A DNA stretch of 64,000 nt from Promineifilum sp. (GTDB lineage Bacteria; Chloroflexota; Anaerolineae; Promineifilales; Promineifilaceae), in contig JAGOBF010000001.1 in the NCBI GenBank assembly GCA_017983515.1, forward strand, positions 121,192-185,191, written 5' to 3'. Positions 8,261-17,994 of this stretch are shown one piece after another. A model generated the notes under the pieces. The model was not told the DNA's origin and ran no database searches. It saw only the letters and a program-made list of their open reading frames with translations. Position numbers and translations under genes: made by a program. Position 1 is the first letter of the stretch, and each line of letters starts with the position of its first letter.

Positions 8261-8346
8261 AATTAAACACGGATGCGACCGATTGAACGGACTGAGACGA
8301 ACGGGTGCTTCCAATCCGTCTAATCCGTGACGATCCGTGTCTAATT
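8261..8346. repeat. 86-bp dispersed palindromic element (copy 1)
   Basis: Bounded by AATTAAACACGGAT and ATCCGTGTCTAATT, an imperfect terminal inverted repeat, with internal AATCCGTCTAATCCGT. A homologous element of the same length is at 48328-48413. This copy supplies the TAG stop (8341-8343) of the SdhB-like gene and fills the gap to the SdhC-like gene. Confidence 0.8.
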
Positions 8347-9072
8347 CCTTTTTCCTTGGCCGAAGAGGCCGCGGAATTTGCGTTTGGTCAGATCGCGCCT
8401 CAGCGCCATGATCTTGTCGCCGGGGTAGACCTCCGATGGGCAGGCGGCATTGCACTCGTAGGCCACGTGGCAGCGCCAGCAGCCGTTTTCGCTATTGACC
8501 CAATCGAGCAGCGGCTGGGTACGCAGCCCGCGCGGCTCCTCCACCACGCGCCAGACCGCGGCCAGCGCCGCCGGCCCCAGATAAAGTTCGTCGCTGCCCA
8601 TAATGGGGCAGGCGGAGACGCACAGGTTGCATTCGATGCAGTTCTCGCAACGGGAATAGGTCTCCAGCCCCTCGGCGATCTCGGCCTCGTCCAGAAATTC
8701 GCTCTGGCGAATGAACGGCATCCCGGCCGCGTTGAAGCGATCATAGAATGGCTCCATATTGACCACCAGATCGCTGATGATCGGCATGTTGCGCATCGGT
8801 TCCACCGTGACGGTAGTCGTCCCCAGTTCGAGCACCTTAACCACGCACCCCAACTCTTCCTTGTCGTTGATGCGCAGCCCGCACGTGCCGCAGCTGGCAT
8901 GGTGGCAGGAGTGACGCAGAATCAGCGTCCCGTCCTGGTCGTGCCGGATGTCCTGGAGAGCGACGAGGACCGTCGTGTTTTCGTCGCAAAGCGTCTGGAA
9001 GGTCTCATAGGTGGGCGCGGCCTGACCCTGCTTGTAGCGCAGGATCTTGAAATCGATCATCTTTTCGGTCAT
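8341..9072 (-). CDS. succinate dehydrogenase/fumarate reductase SdhB-like iron-sulfur subunit
   Basis: A 243-aa electron-transfer subunit with all three cluster motifs of SdhB/FrdB. [2Fe-2S] is in CHHASCGTC followed by a lone Cys (LGC) about 15 residues later. [4Fe-4S] is in CIECNLCVSACP. [3Fe-4S] is in CHVAYECNAACP, with paired outer Cys residues. Length matches SdhB (about 240 aa). ATG at 9072, with a second Met four residues on. It lies 64 bp downstream of glpA in the same operon and before SdhC/SdhD-like anchors, with no flavoprotein SdhA. It probably takes electrons from GlpA FAD and passes them to the anchors; this is inference from position and from the missing Fe-S domain of GlpA. Confidence 0.92.
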   Translation of the reverse strand: MTEKMIDFKILRYKQGQAAPTYETFQTLCDENTTVLVALQDIRHDQDGTLILRHSCHHASCGTCGLRINDKEELGCVVKVLELGTTTVTVEPMRNMPIISDLVVNMEPFYDRFNAAGMPFIRQSEFLDEAEIAEGLETYSRCENCIECNLCVSACPIMGSDELYLGPAALAAVWRVVEEPRGLRTQPLLDWVNSENGCWRCHVAYECNAACPSEVYPGDKIMALRRDLTKRKFRGLFGQGKRN

Positions 9073-9095
9073 GAATGATACCTCTCATCCGCACT

Positions 9096-9131
9096 CAGAC
9101 CTGACGGAGCGTCCGGGCCCTGTCAGGTCTG
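9096..9131. repeat. hairpin between glpA and the sdhB-like gene
   Basis: CAGACCTGAC (9096-9105) pairs with GTCAGGTCTG (9122-9131) around a GC-rich loop. There is no T-run, so it is more likely an mRNA-stabilising or attenuating hairpin, or a REP-like palindrome, than a full terminator. Confidence 0.75.
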
Positions 9132-9136
9132 GGTGA

Positions 9137-10297
9137 CTACGCATAATAGGCCGTGTGCGGCAACAGCACGGACTGGCGTGTGTGGCAGGGGATTTCCAGC
9201 CCCATCTTTTGGCAAACCACGTTGGCCGTGGCTTCGGCCATGCCCCGCAGCGTCGTCGCCTTGCCGCCGGTGATGGTGACGAATCCTTCGACGCCCTCGT
9301 CGGCGTGGTCGAAGCATTTGAACGTCCGGCTAAGTTCACGGCCGGTGTCGGCCCCGCGCGGGCCGATGAGCGGTCGCGCTGCCGACCACGCCGCACGAAA
9401 TGGCGCGGTGCGAACGCCGGGCACCAGCTCGGAGCCGTATTTGACCATCATATCGATATGGTCTTGTGGCAGGCCCAGTTTGTCGGGATTCTCCACGACC
9501 CACGAACTGGTGCCGATGACCGACAAGGCCCGCTGCGGTACGATGATGTCTCCGTCGCCCGAAGCGTGGAGGCGATTAATGACCATATTGCACAATCGGC
9601 CGCGCACGGCCAGCATGACGCCCGGCGACGGCCGGATAGGCACGTCGACGCCGACCATGTTGCCGATCTTCCCGCTCCAGGCCCCGGTGGCGCTGATGAA
9701 GATGTCGCCGCCGATTTCGTATTCCTTATTTGTCGTGTGGTCGCGCACGCGAACAGCGCTGACCACGTTGCCGCGCTTCACGAAGCCGACCACTTCGGTA
9801 TAGGTCTTGATGACTGCGCCGCTGTGTTTGGCTGTGGCGAAGAAGCGCAGAGGCATCCGCATGGCGTCCATCGTGGCGTCGGGCACCTGGACGCCCATGA
9901 TGACGTTGGGGTTGACGTTCGGCTCGCGCGCCAGCACCTCTTGCTGCGTCAGCCGTCGCGCCGGGATGCCGCACTCGTGGCAGGCCTCGATGAATTCATG
10001 ACTGTAGGCCGCTTCTTCTTCGGTCAGGGCGATGAATAAGCCATCGTTCAACTCGAAAGAGCCGGGGGCGATCCGCCGCAGGATCATGTTCTCTTCGATG
10101 CATTCCACGGCCGATTCCTTGTCCTTCACCGCATAGCGCGCGCCGCTGTGCAGCAGGCCGTGGTGGCGGCCGGTGGTGCCCGACGTAACCTCGCCGCGTT
10201 CCAGCAGCGTGACTTTATACCCCCGCAGCGTCAGGTCGTGGGCGACGGCCGCTCCCGTTCCGCCCCCGCCAATGATGACCGCATGAAATGATGCCAT
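9137..10297 (-). CDS. glpA: FAD-dependent glycerol-3-phosphate dehydrogenase, GlpA type, short form
   Basis: Oxidises glycerol-3-phosphate to DHAP with FAD. It has 386 aa. The dinucleotide-binding motif VIIGGGGTGAAVAHDLTLRG is at the N-terminus, then GTTGRHHGLLHSGARY typical of GlpA/GlpO, a substrate-domain region, and TITGGKATTLRGMAEA near the end, the usual GlpA/GlpD FAD-closing motif. E. coli GlpA is about 540 aa because of a C-terminal BFD-like [2Fe-2S] domain; that domain is absent here. The start at 10297 has GAGG 5-6 nt upstream. It lies between glpK and the SdhB/C/D-like genes. No glpB or glpC is visible. It likely donates electrons to the SdhB-like subunit (inference). Confidence 0.92.
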   Translation of the reverse strand: MASFHAVIIGGGGTGAAVAHDLTLRGYKVTLLERGEVTSGTTGRHHGLLHSGARYAVKDKESAVECIEENMILRRIAPGSFELNDGLFIALTEEEAAYSHEFIEACHECGIPARRLTQQEVLAREPNVNPNVIMGVQVPDATMDAMRMPLRFFATAKHSGAVIKTYTEVVGFVKRGNVVSAVRVRDHTTNKEYEIGGDIFISATGAWSGKIGNMVGVDVPIRPSPGVMLAVRGRLCNMVINRLHASGDGDIIVPQRALSVIGTSSWVVENPDKLGLPQDHIDMMVKYGSELVPGVRTAPFRAAWSAARPLIGPRGADTGRELSRTFKCFDHADEGVEGFVTITGGKATTLRGMAEATANVVCQKMGLEIPCHTRQSVLLPHTAYYA

Positions 10298-10347
10298 CGT
10301 GTCCTCGCTGATGGGCGCAATCTCAGACGGATGCGCCACATATCGAT

Positions 10348-10371
10348 GATCCCTGCATGCAATCAGGGATC
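10348..10371. repeat. palindromic hairpin in the glpK-glpA gap
   Basis: GATCCCTG (10348-10355) pairs with CAGGGATC (10364-10371). A third copy of the half-site, GATCCCTGAT, follows at about 10394. An imperfect hairpin CGGCAGGTAAG..CTTGCTGCCG is at about 10412-10438. The 176-bp glpK-glpA gap thus holds two palindromes that could lower read-through or protect mRNA ends. Confidence 0.6.
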
Positions 10372-10473
10372 GAGCCGTGGCCGCCCACTGCCCGATCCCT
10401 GATACGCTAAGTCGGCAGGTAAGCAGCGCCTTGCTGCCGTCTAACTACCCGGCCGTGGCCGGAACGAATCGAT

Positions 10474-11979
10474 TTACTCCACCCAGTCGAAGGTACGCGT
10501 GACGGCCTTCTTCCACATCCGGTAATTCTCGGTTGCTGCCTTGCTTTCCGGGTCCGGTTCCCAGGTCTTGTCCACGGCCCAGTTCTCGCGGATGTCGTCT
10601 TCGGTCTTCCAGAAGCCGACCGCCAGACCGGCGGCATAGGCCGCGCCGAGGGCCGTCGTCTCCGCAACCTGCGGCCGGATAACCGGCACGCCGAGGACGT
10701 CAGCCTGGAACTGCATCAAAGTATCGTTGTAGACCATGCCGCCATCGACCTTGAGGGCCGTCAGCGGCACGCCGGAGTCGGCGTTCATGGCATCCAGCAC
10801 TTCACGGGTCTGATAGGCGGTGGCTTCCAGCGCGGCGCGGGCGATGTGGCCCTTGTTGACGTAGCGCGTCAGGCCGACGATGGCCCCGCGCGCGTCAGAC
10901 TTCCAGTAGGGCGCGAACAGGCCGGAGAAAGCGGGCACGAAGTAGACGCCGCCGTTGTCGTCAACGGACTTGGCATAGTCTTCAATGTGCGGGCTGTAGT
11001 CGAAAAAGTTCAGGTTGTCGCGCAACCATTGCACCAGCGCGCCGGTGATGGCGATAGAGCCTTCCAGGGCGTAGACGGCCGGTTTGTCGCCGAACTTGTA
11101 GCACAGGGTCGTCAGCAGGCCGTTCTTGGACGGAACGATCTCGGTGCCGGTGTTCATGATCATGAAGCAGCCGGTGCCGTAGGTATTCTTGGCCTCGCCG
11201 GGGCTAAGAGCCGCCTGGCCGACGGTAGCCGCCTGCTGGTCGCCCAGGTCGCCGGCCACGGGGATGCGCCCGCCGAACGGCCCCTCTTGCAGGGTATGGC
11301 CGTAGACGGCCGACGACGACATGATCTTGGGCAACATGCTCAGCGGCACGCCCATCGTCTCGGCGATGTCCTTGTCCCAATCCAGCGTCTTGAGGTTCAT
11401 CAGCATCGTGCGGCTGGCGTTGGTCACGTCGGTCACGTGTGCGCCGCCGTTCGAGCCGCCAGTCAGGTTCCAGATGATCCAGGTATCCATGTTGCCGAAA
11501 ATGGCGTCGCCACGCTGGGCGGCCGCCTTAGCCTCGGGCACGTTGTCCAAAACCCAGCGAACCTTGGGGCCGGAGAAGTAGGTCGCCAACGGCAGACCAA
11601 CCTTATCGCGGAAACGATTCTGACCCACGTTGCCCTCGAACTCCTTGATGAGTTTGTCGGTGCGCGTGTCCTGCCAGACGATGGCATTGTAATACGGTTT
11701 GCCGGTGTTCTTGTCCCACACCAGCGTGGTCTCGCGCTGGTTGGTCACGCCGACGGCGGCAATGTCGTTGGCCTTGAGGCCGGCCTTCTTCAGCGCGCCC
11801 TTGATGACGTCCTGGGTACGAGCCCAGATCTCCATCGCATCATGCTCGACCCAACCGGCCTGGGGATAAATCTGCTTGTGCTCCATCTGGTGCATACCGA
11901 CGGGCAGTCCCTGATGGTTGAAAATCATGCATCGGGTACTGGTCGTACCCTGATCGACTGCTGCAACGTAATCTGCCAT
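10474..11979 (-). CDS. glpK: glycerol kinase
   Basis: Phosphorylates glycerol to sn-glycerol-3-phosphate with ATP. It has 501 aa, the standard length for GlpK. The FGGY-family N-terminal phosphate motif [15 protein letters not shown] is at residues 6-20. Substrate-site stretches include [11 protein letters not shown] and [11 protein letters not shown], and the C-terminal ATP site is [17 protein letters not shown] lies 9 nt before the ATG at 11979; the frame upstream to 12018 has no site. It is the fourth gene of the glpF-dhaK-dhaL-glpK-glpA run. I see no PTS His-phosphorylation site that I can identify with certainty. Confidence 0.97.
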   Translation of the reverse strand: MADYVAAVDQGTTSTRCMIFNHQGLPVGMHQMEHKQIYPQAGWVEHDAMEIWARTQDVIKGALKKAGLKANDIAAVGVTNQRETTLVWDKNTGKPYYNAIVWQDTRTDKLIKEFEGNVGQNRFRDKVGLPLATYFSGPKVRWVLDNVPEAKAAAQRGDAIFGNMDTWIIWNLTGGSNGGAHVTDVTNASRTMLMNLKTLDWDKDIAETMGVPLSMLPKIMSSSAVYGHTLQEGPFGGRIPVAGDLGDQQAATVGQAALSPGEAKNTYGTGCFMIMNTGTEIVPSKNGLLTTLCYKFGDKPAVYALEGSIAITGALVQWLRDNLNFFDYSPHIEDYAKSVDDNGGVYFVPAFSGLFAPYWKSDARGAIVGLTRYVNKGHIARAALEATAYQTREVLDAMNADSGVPLTALKVDGGMVYNDTLMQFQADVLGVPVIRPQVAETTALGAAYAAGLAVGFWKTEDDIRENWAVDKTWEPDPESKAATENYRMWKKAVTRTFDWVE

Positions 11980-12039
11980 TGTTCCGTTCTCCTTTGTAAG
12001 AAAATGCTCGCTTATCAATAGGTTGGTAGGAGTGATGAG

Positions 12040-12120
12040 TAACCAGTCGGCTGTAAATAGTTGACAGTTAGAAGTGACAGAGCATGAAACTGCTTACTGT
12101 CCAATGTTTACTGCCCACGG
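12040..12120. repeat. dispersed AGTAAAC/GACAGT-word repeat (family C, copy 1)
   Basis: The dhaL-glpK gap holds words such as GTTGACAGTTAG, CTTACTGTCC and TGTTTACTG that recur, on the opposite strand, at about 50500-50540. It is a low-complexity intergenic repeat of unknown role. Confidence 0.45.
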
Positions 12121-12129
12121 TTCTACGTC

Positions 12130-12765
12130 TCATTCCTTCAGCGCTGTGAGTAGCGCGTTTAGAATCATATGGGAGGAAGTAGCGCCGGGGTCCTGATGAC
12201 CGATGCTGCGTTCGCCCAGATAGCTGGCCCGACCCTTGCGGGCCTGCAGGGGAATCGTGTCTTTCATCCCTTGCTCGGCCGCGGCGACGGCGCTTTCCAT
12301 CGCGCCGAGCGATCCTTTGCCGTCGGCCACACCGGCTTTCAGCGCGGCCATCGCCGGTAGCAGTGCGTCCATCATCGTCTTGTCGCCCGGCTGGGCGCGG
12401 CCGCGCGCCTGCACACCGTCGACAGCGCCCTGGAGCATGACGACCAGGTCCTCGTCGCTCAACTCTTCCTTGGCGTCGGCGGCCATCCCCCCGCGTTGAA
12501 AGAACGTGCCGTAGAGCGGCCCGCTGGCTCCGCCCACGCTGGAGATTAGGGTCATGCCCACGGTTTTCAGGATGTTGCCGACGTCCTTGTCGGCCACCGT
12601 GGGCAGTTTCTCGGCCACCTTGCGGAAGCCGCGATCCATATTCGTGCCGTGGTCAGCGTCGCCGATGTCCGCGTCCAGTTGAGTCAGATATTCCTTATTC
12701 TGCTCCAGGACTTCGGCCGTCAACTCCAGCCAGCGAACGATTTGCTCTTTGGTTACGATAGTCAT
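12130..12765 (-). CDS. dhaL: dihydroxyacetone kinase subunit DhaL (ADP-binding)
   Basis: Nucleotide-binding subunit of the PEP-dependent dihydroxyacetone kinase. Its tightly bound ADP is rephosphorylated by DhaM and passes the phosphate to DHA on DhaK. It has 211 aa, as in E. coli DhaL. The Mg-ADP-binding segment DADIGDADHGTNMDRG is at residues 31-46, with the Asp residues that hold two Mg ions. A helical-barrel pattern follows, with SSVGGASGPLYGTFF near residue 75 and the nucleotide-lid region PGDKTMMDAL. ATG at 12765. It sits between dhaK and glpK. Confidence 0.96.
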   Translation of the reverse strand: MTIVTKEQIVRWLELTAEVLEQNKEYLTQLDADIGDADHGTNMDRGFRKVAEKLPTVADKDVGNILKTVGMTLISSVGGASGPLYGTFFQRGGMAADAKEELSDEDLVVMLQGAVDGVQARGRAQPGDKTMMDALLPAMAALKAGVADGKGSLGAMESAVAAAEQGMKDTIPLQARKGRASYLGERSIGHQDPGATSSHMILNALLTALKE

Positions 12766-12785
12766 GCCGGACCTTATTAAAATCA

Positions 12786-12839
12786 GGAATTAAGAATTAG
12801 GAAGGTTGCCGTAATTCGTAATTCGCACTTCGTAATTAT
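12786..12839. repeat. TTCGTAATT-word intergenic repeat (family B, copy 1)
   Basis: AATTAAGAATTAGG is followed by GTAATTCGTAATTCGCACTTCG, close head-to-tail copies of a 9-11 bp AT-rich word, filling the dhaK-dhaL gap right up to the dhaK stop. Related words occur at 47828-47860. The AT content stands out from the GC-rich surroundings. Confidence 0.5.
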
Positions 12840-13913
<1,074 letters not shown>

Positions 13914-13947
13914 GGATCTCCTCGTGGATTCTATACGGTTGGGAATT

Positions 13948-13983
13948 GGCTCCCCGCCAGCTTGGTTAAAGAGGCGGGGAGCC
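13948..13983. repeat. strong hairpin between glpF and dhaK
   Basis: GGCTCCCCGCC (13948-13958) pairs perfectly with GGCGGGGAGCC (13973-13983) over a 14-nt loop. No T-run follows, so it probably causes partial termination or protects the processed 3' end of glpF mRNA, giving glpF and dhaK different levels. Confidence 0.8.
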
Positions 13984-14007
13984 GATTGATGAAGGATTAG
14001 AGAAAAA

Positions 14008-14733
14008 CTACCAGCCCAAAGCGCCCCACACCAGGGCCCCGATGATGCCGCCGATAATCGGGCCGACCACCGGAATCCAGGAGTAACCCCAATCGGAGCT
14101 GCCCTTGCCGGGGATGGGTAGGATGGCATGAGCGATGCGCGGCCCAAGGTCGCGGGCCGGGTTGATCGCGTAGCCCGTGGGGCCGCCCAGCGACAGGCCG
14201 ATGGCCCACACCAGGAAAGCGACCGGGATTGCGCCCAGAGCGCCCAGGTCGATCGCGTCGGTGCCCATGACCGCCCCGCGGATGCCCAGAACGCCGAAGA
14301 CCAGCATGAACGTGCCCACGATTTCCGTAACCAGGTTCCAGACCGTGTTGCGGATGGCCGGGCCGGTCGAGAAGACGGCCAGCTTGGAAGCAGGATCGGG
14401 CGTGGCCGCCCAATGGTTGTAATAGCTCAGCCAGACCAGGACAGCGCCGAGGAAGGCGCCGACCATCTGGGCGATGATGTAACCGGGAACGAGACCCCAG
14501 TCGAAGTTGCCGGCCACGGCCAGGCCGATGGTCACGGCCGGGTTCAGATGCGCGCCGCTGATGGTGCCGGTGATGAAAACGCCGGTAAACACAGCCAGGG
14601 CCCAACCCGTGGTGATGACGATCCAGCCGGCAGAATTGCCCTTGGTCTTGCCCAGGACAACGTTCGCCACCACGCCGTCGCCCAATAGCAGCAGGATCAT
14701 GGTGCCAATTACTTCGCCGATATATGCATTCAT
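14008..14733 (-). CDS. glpF: glycerol uptake facilitator (aquaglyceroporin)
   Basis: Channel for passive glycerol entry, 241 aa, six transmembrane helices. Both NPA boxes are present: HLNPAVTIG with NPA at residues 64-66, and [12 protein letters not shown] with NPA at 191-193. The Asp after NPAR is the usual mark of glycerol facilitators as opposed to water channels. AGGAGAG lies just before the ATG at 14733. It is the first gene after the regulator and the 417-bp promoter region, and is followed by the hairpin at 13948-13983. Confidence 0.96.
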   Translation of the reverse strand: MNAYIGEVIGTMILLLLGDGVVANVVLGKTKGNSAGWIVITTGWALAVFTGVFITGTISGAHLNPAVTIGLAVAGNFDWGLVPGYIIAQMVGAFLGAVLVWLSYYNHWAATPDPASKLAVFSTGPAIRNTVWNLVTEIVGTFMLVFGVLGIRGAVMGTDAIDLGALGAIPVAFLVWAIGLSLGGPTGYAINPARDLGPRIAHAILPIPGKGSSDWGYSWIPVVGPIIGGIIGALVWGALGW

Positions 14734-15033
14734 TTTTCTCTCCTAAAATTCCAATTGCTTGTTGAAACGTCGCAGCCCAATGATTGCCGCGCCGCTTCCG
14801 TTAGAAGTCGCAGAGTGGGGGTGATCGATTAGCTTCCTGTCGATAGGGGACGGCTCCTTGTCCGGGCAGAAAATAATCGCCGATGAAACGAGCGGGCCAC
14901 GCCAAGCCAAGAATAACGAGGGTGAAAGAGACAAACCACCCTACCCGCAATGCATCATGGCCGATACCGGGACGCTGTGACAGACTTTGTTACGATGTGG
15001 GCTGGGCACAGTGGCTAGTTTCAGGCAGCCGCG

Positions 15034-15052
15034 CTTGTGCGAAACACACAAG
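15034..15052 (-). promoter_or_regulatory. inverted-repeat operator candidate at the glpF transcription start
   Basis: CTTGTG (15034-15039) and CACAAG (15047-15052) are perfect half-sites spaced by 7 bp. The element begins 4 bp downstream of the -10 box of the glpF promoter, covering the expected start point, the position of a repressor site. The layout resembles LacI- or CRP-type half-sites. The bound protein is unknown. Confidence 0.5.
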
Positions 15053-15056
15053 ATTC

Positions 15057-15086
15057 ATCATAAGGGAAGGTAGCGGCTCAGGTCAA
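15057..15086 (-). promoter_or_regulatory. sigma-70-type promoter of the glpF-dha-glp operon
   Basis: On the minus strand TTGACC (15086-15081) and TATGAT (15062-15057) are spaced by 18 bp, reading toward glpF. The rest of the 417-bp gap between glpF and the dhaR-like gene (14734-15150) shows no gene; I see only this promoter, the operator candidate, and short AT-rich stretches near 15110-15145. Confidence 0.65.
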
Positions 15087-15150
15087 GCACTTGCTCAAAA
15101 ACGTTCCATTAAGAAACGAATGAGCAGAATTAATGATTCAAAATGAGACA

Positions 15151-17139
15151 CTACTGGTTCTTGAAGATCGCGGAGGAAATTTTCAGGCGCTTCATCTTCC
15201 GCCACAGGGTAGACCGCCCGATGCCTAAGAGGCGCGCCATCTCTGTCACCCGCCCCTCGCAGGCCCATCCGGCGCGCAGAATCGCCTCGCGCTCCGCCTC
15301 ATCGACAGAAAGAACCGGCTGGGCCAGGGGATGTCGGGCCACGAGCACGCGGCCGGTGCGCACCATCTCCGGCAAATCGCCCGGCCGGATCACATTATCG
15401 CGACTCTGATTCATGGCCTGCTCCAGCGCACTTTCCAGCTCGCGCACGTTGCCCGGCCACGGATAGCGCCGCAAAAAGCCGACGGTTTCGTCCTCGATCC
15501 ACACCGCCCGGCTGCCGCTGGCGGTGTGGCGCGCCAGAAAGTGCTCGGCCAGCAGGGGAATATCTTCGACGCGCTCGCGCAGCGGCGGCACTTCGATCTT
15601 GAAGACGCCAAACCGGTAATAAAGGTGCGACATGAAACTGCCCTGGGCCACTAATTCTTCCAGATGGGCCGTCGTGGCGGCGATGATGCGCACGTCAACC
15701 GGGATCGGGACAGAGCTTCCCAAACGGGTGACATGGCGCGTCTCGATCACGTGCAGCAGTGCCGCCTGTATCTCCAGCGACAGGTTTTCGATTTGGTCGA
15801 GCAGCAGCGTCCCGCCGTCGGCCAGCTCGAACTTGCTGGGTTGGCCGCGGGTGTGGGTGTCCTGCTCGTGCCCCAATATCTCCCGCGTCATCAGTTCGTG
15901 GGGAATGGCCTGGCAATTGATATCGATGAAGGGTTTGTCCGCCCGCGGGCCTTCGTTGTGGATGGCGCGCGCCAACAGATTCTTGCCCACGCCGCCCTCG
16001 CCCAAAACAAGCACGGGGGCCAGACCACGAGCGGCCGTCCGCGCTTGCCGCACCACGCGCCTCATCCCCGGCGACTCGGCCTGCACGCTTTCGATGCTCA
16101 GCCCCGTTTGCGCGCCATATTGCCGTTGGGCGATCTGCCGCACGTGCTCCACCGGATTGATGAGCGCCACGTAGCTCAACGGGACTGTGCCGGCCTCCAG
16201 GATGGGACGCAATGTCATCACCACGCGAATATCCTGGTCGTTGGCCTGAATGCTCAACTCTACGTCCTGAAGTTCGCTGCCCTCTTCGATGGCGGCCATT
16301 AATTCCGACGGAAGGCGAAACACATCCGCCAGCGGCCGCCCAACGACCGTCCGCGGGTTGATGCCCAACATACGAGCTGCCTGCTCATTGACGTGACGGA
16401 TCTCCCCTTCCTGGTTCCAGACGATCACCCCCTCGGTGATCGCGCCCAGAATCGTGTTGACCTGGCTCAGATGCTGATTGGCTTCTTCGAGAAACCAATT
16501 GGCCTGTAACTGATTGCCGATGGCCCGCGCGGCCGACATCACCAGGCCCAGCGTGTGTGATGTCGGCCTGTCCAGCGGGCCGGTCATGCCCAGCAAGCCG
16601 ATGATGCGCCCGCGCACGTCGTGGATGGGGGCGGCGGCGGTGATCACCCCGTGGAGGAAGTTGAAATAATGCTCCGCGCCCACCACCTGCTTCGGCATGG
16701 CCTCCATCAGTACCAAACCCAGAGCATTCGTCCCGGCATTGTTCTCCGACCAGTAAGTCCCCTGCTGGAACCCCGCCGCATTGGCCCGCTCGACGGCCGC
16801 GGGGTCGCCGCCAATGAGCAACAGGCAGCCCGCTCCGTCGGTCAATACCACGGCGTAGTTTGAGCCCTCGGTGAATTGGTGAATATCCTCGACAAACGGC
16901 GTGGCGATGGTGATAAGCTCATGTTGCGCCCTGACGATCGAGTAGAGGGCGCTGCGTCCAATGGGCATCAGCCGCGGCCGCACCAGTGGGTTGAAGCGGT
17001 AGACGCAGCGCTGCCACGACCGGACGACGGCCGGATCCATCCGCGCCGCCGCGCTCGCGTCCAATCGGCCGGTCTCGATGAATGAGCGCCAGGCCGCGGC
17101 GATGGCTTCGTTTCGGACGCCGACATCCACCGGGATCAT
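15151..17139 (-). CDS. dhaR: DhaR-like transcriptional activator (GAF-PAS-AAA+-Fis HTH)
   Basis: Regulator of dihydroxyacetone/glycerol genes, 662 aa. A GAF-type sensor spans about residues 60-215, a PAS domain 225-330 ([18 protein letters not shown]), an AAA+ domain 350-580 with Walker A GEGGVGKN (380-387) and Walker [13 protein letters not shown], and a Fis-type helix-turn-helix at the end ([21 protein letters not shown]). The GAFTGA loop needed to contact sigma-54 is absent: the expected place reads [21 protein letters not shown]. coli DhaR also lacks it and works with sigma-70. It lies immediately upstream of glpF, so it is the likely regulator of the island. Confidence 0.9.
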   Translation of the reverse strand: MIPVDVGVRNEAIAAAWRSFIETGRLDASAAARMDPAVVRSWQRCVYRFNPLVRPRLMPIGRSALYSIVRAQHELITIATPFVEDIHQFTEGSNYAVVLTDGAGCLLLIGGDPAAVERANAAGFQQGTYWSENNAGTNALGLVLMEAMPKQVVGAEHYFNFLHGVITAAAPIHDVRGRIIGLLGMTGPLDRPTSHTLGLVMSAARAIGNQLQANWFLEEANQHLSQVNTILGAITEGVIVWNQEGEIRHVNEQAARMLGINPRTVVGRPLADVFRLPSELMAAIEEGSELQDVELSIQANDQDIRVVMTLRPILEAGTVPLSYVALINPVEHVRQIAQRQYGAQTGLSIESVQAESPGMRRVVRQARTAARGLAPVLVLGEGGVGKNLLARAIHNEGPRADKPFIDINCQAIPHELMTREILGHEQDTHTRGQPSKFELADGGTLLLDQIENLSLEIQAALLHVIETRHVTRLGSSVPIPVDVRIIAATTAHLEELVAQGSFMSHLYYRFGVFKIEVPPLRERVEDIPLLAEHFLARHTASGSRAVWIEDETVGFLRRYPWPGNVRELESALEQAMNQSRDNVIRPGDLPEMVRTGRVLVARHPLAQPVLSVDEAEREAILRAGWACEGRVTEMARLLGIGRSTLWRKMKRLKISSAIFKNQ

Positions 17140-17145
17140 GAGGGT

Positions 17146-17994
17146 TTAGTCGACAGGGGCCGCCGGCCGGCTTGCTTTCGCCTCGCCGATGACCGCCAAC
17201 ATGGCTGGGTGGAGATGGCCGTTGCTGGCTAACACGTTAAATTGTCGCTCCAGCGTAATCGGTTGTCCATCCAGAAAGGTGACTTGGCCGCCGGCTTCCA
17301 TCACCATTAGGATGGCCGCCGACACGTCCCAGCAGAAGACTTTAAACTCCCAATAGCCGTCGAGCCGGCCGGCAGCCACGTAAGCCATATCGAGCGCCGC
17401 CGAGCCGGCCCGGCGAATGCCCTGCGCGCGCAGCACGAAGGCGCGGAAATAATCGAGGTTGTTTTCGGCGCTGGTATGGACGTCATAGGGGAAGCCCGTA
17501 GCCAGCAGTGCACCCACGAAGTCCGTCTCTTTGCTGACCCGCATTGTCTGGCGACCCTTGGCCGTCTCCAGCCACGCGCCTTCCCCGGCGATGGCCGTAA
17601 AACATTCGTTGAGCACCGGATCAAAGATGACACCCAGAACTGGAGCACCATCATAATAGAGGCTCATGGACACGCAAAAGACGGGAAACTCATGGGCGTA
17701 GTTGGTTGTGCCGTCCAGAGGATCGACGTACCAACGGTAGCCTTGCCCATCGCCGATATCCGTGCCTTCCTCGCCCACCAGGCCATGATCCGGGAATGCT
17801 TCGCGCAGCCGGCCGACGATCAACTCCTCCGAAGCCTTGTCGAATTGGGTGACCCAATCCAACGCCGAGCTTTTGCGCTCGATCCGCTTCTCCCGGCCGA
17901 AGCCGTCCATCAGCAGCGCGCCCGCCTCGCGGGCGATGGCGACGGCCACAGCCAGCGCTTGTCCACGGTCGAATAGGTCGCTTGTTTCGTTCAT
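17146..17994 (-). CDS. inositol monophosphatase family protein
   Basis: Mg-dependent sugar/polyol phosphatase of 282 aa. Motifs in order are a metal-binding Glu pair in VGEEGTD (near residue 80), WYVDPLDGTTNYAHEFP (near 95), and the C-terminal metal Asp in FKVFCWDVSAAILMVMEAGG. The start at 17994 is the first Met in the family-homologous part and lies 15 bp downstream of a -10 box. The frame continues 61 codons upstream, but that part holds an Enzyme I vestige and the promoter. Possible substrates include inositol phosphate, fructose-1,6-bisphosphate and glycerol phosphates. It ends 7 bp before the dhaR start, so the two are probably co-transcribed. Confidence 0.88.
   Translation of the reverse strand: MNETSDLFDRGQALAVAVAIAREAGALLMDGFGREKRIERKSSALDWVTQFDKASEELIVGRLREAFPDHGLVGEEGTDIGDGQGYRWYVDPLDGTTNYAHEFPVFCVSMSLYYDGAPVLGVIFDPVLNECFTAIAGEGAWLETAKGRQTMRVSKETDFVGALLATGFPYDVHTSAENNLDYFRAFVLRAQGIRRAGSAALDMAYVAAGRLDGYWEFKVFCWDVSAAILMVMEAGGQVTFLDGQPITLERQFNVLASNGHLHPAMLAVIGEAKASRPAAPVD

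Noticed and set aside
9155-10039. 294-codon plus-strand frame across glpA
   Set aside because: Shadow of glpA; codon bias and composition are mirror artefacts of a GC-rich gene.
13914-14147. N-terminal extension of DhaK into the glpF gene
   Set aside because: It reads through the 13948 hairpin and the glpF 3' end. GAGGAG before the ATG at 13913 decides the start.
14883-15146. 87-codon open frame in the glpF-dhaR gap
   Set aside because: Low-complexity translation without homology, no ribosome site, and it runs against a well-placed promoter. Taken as noise.
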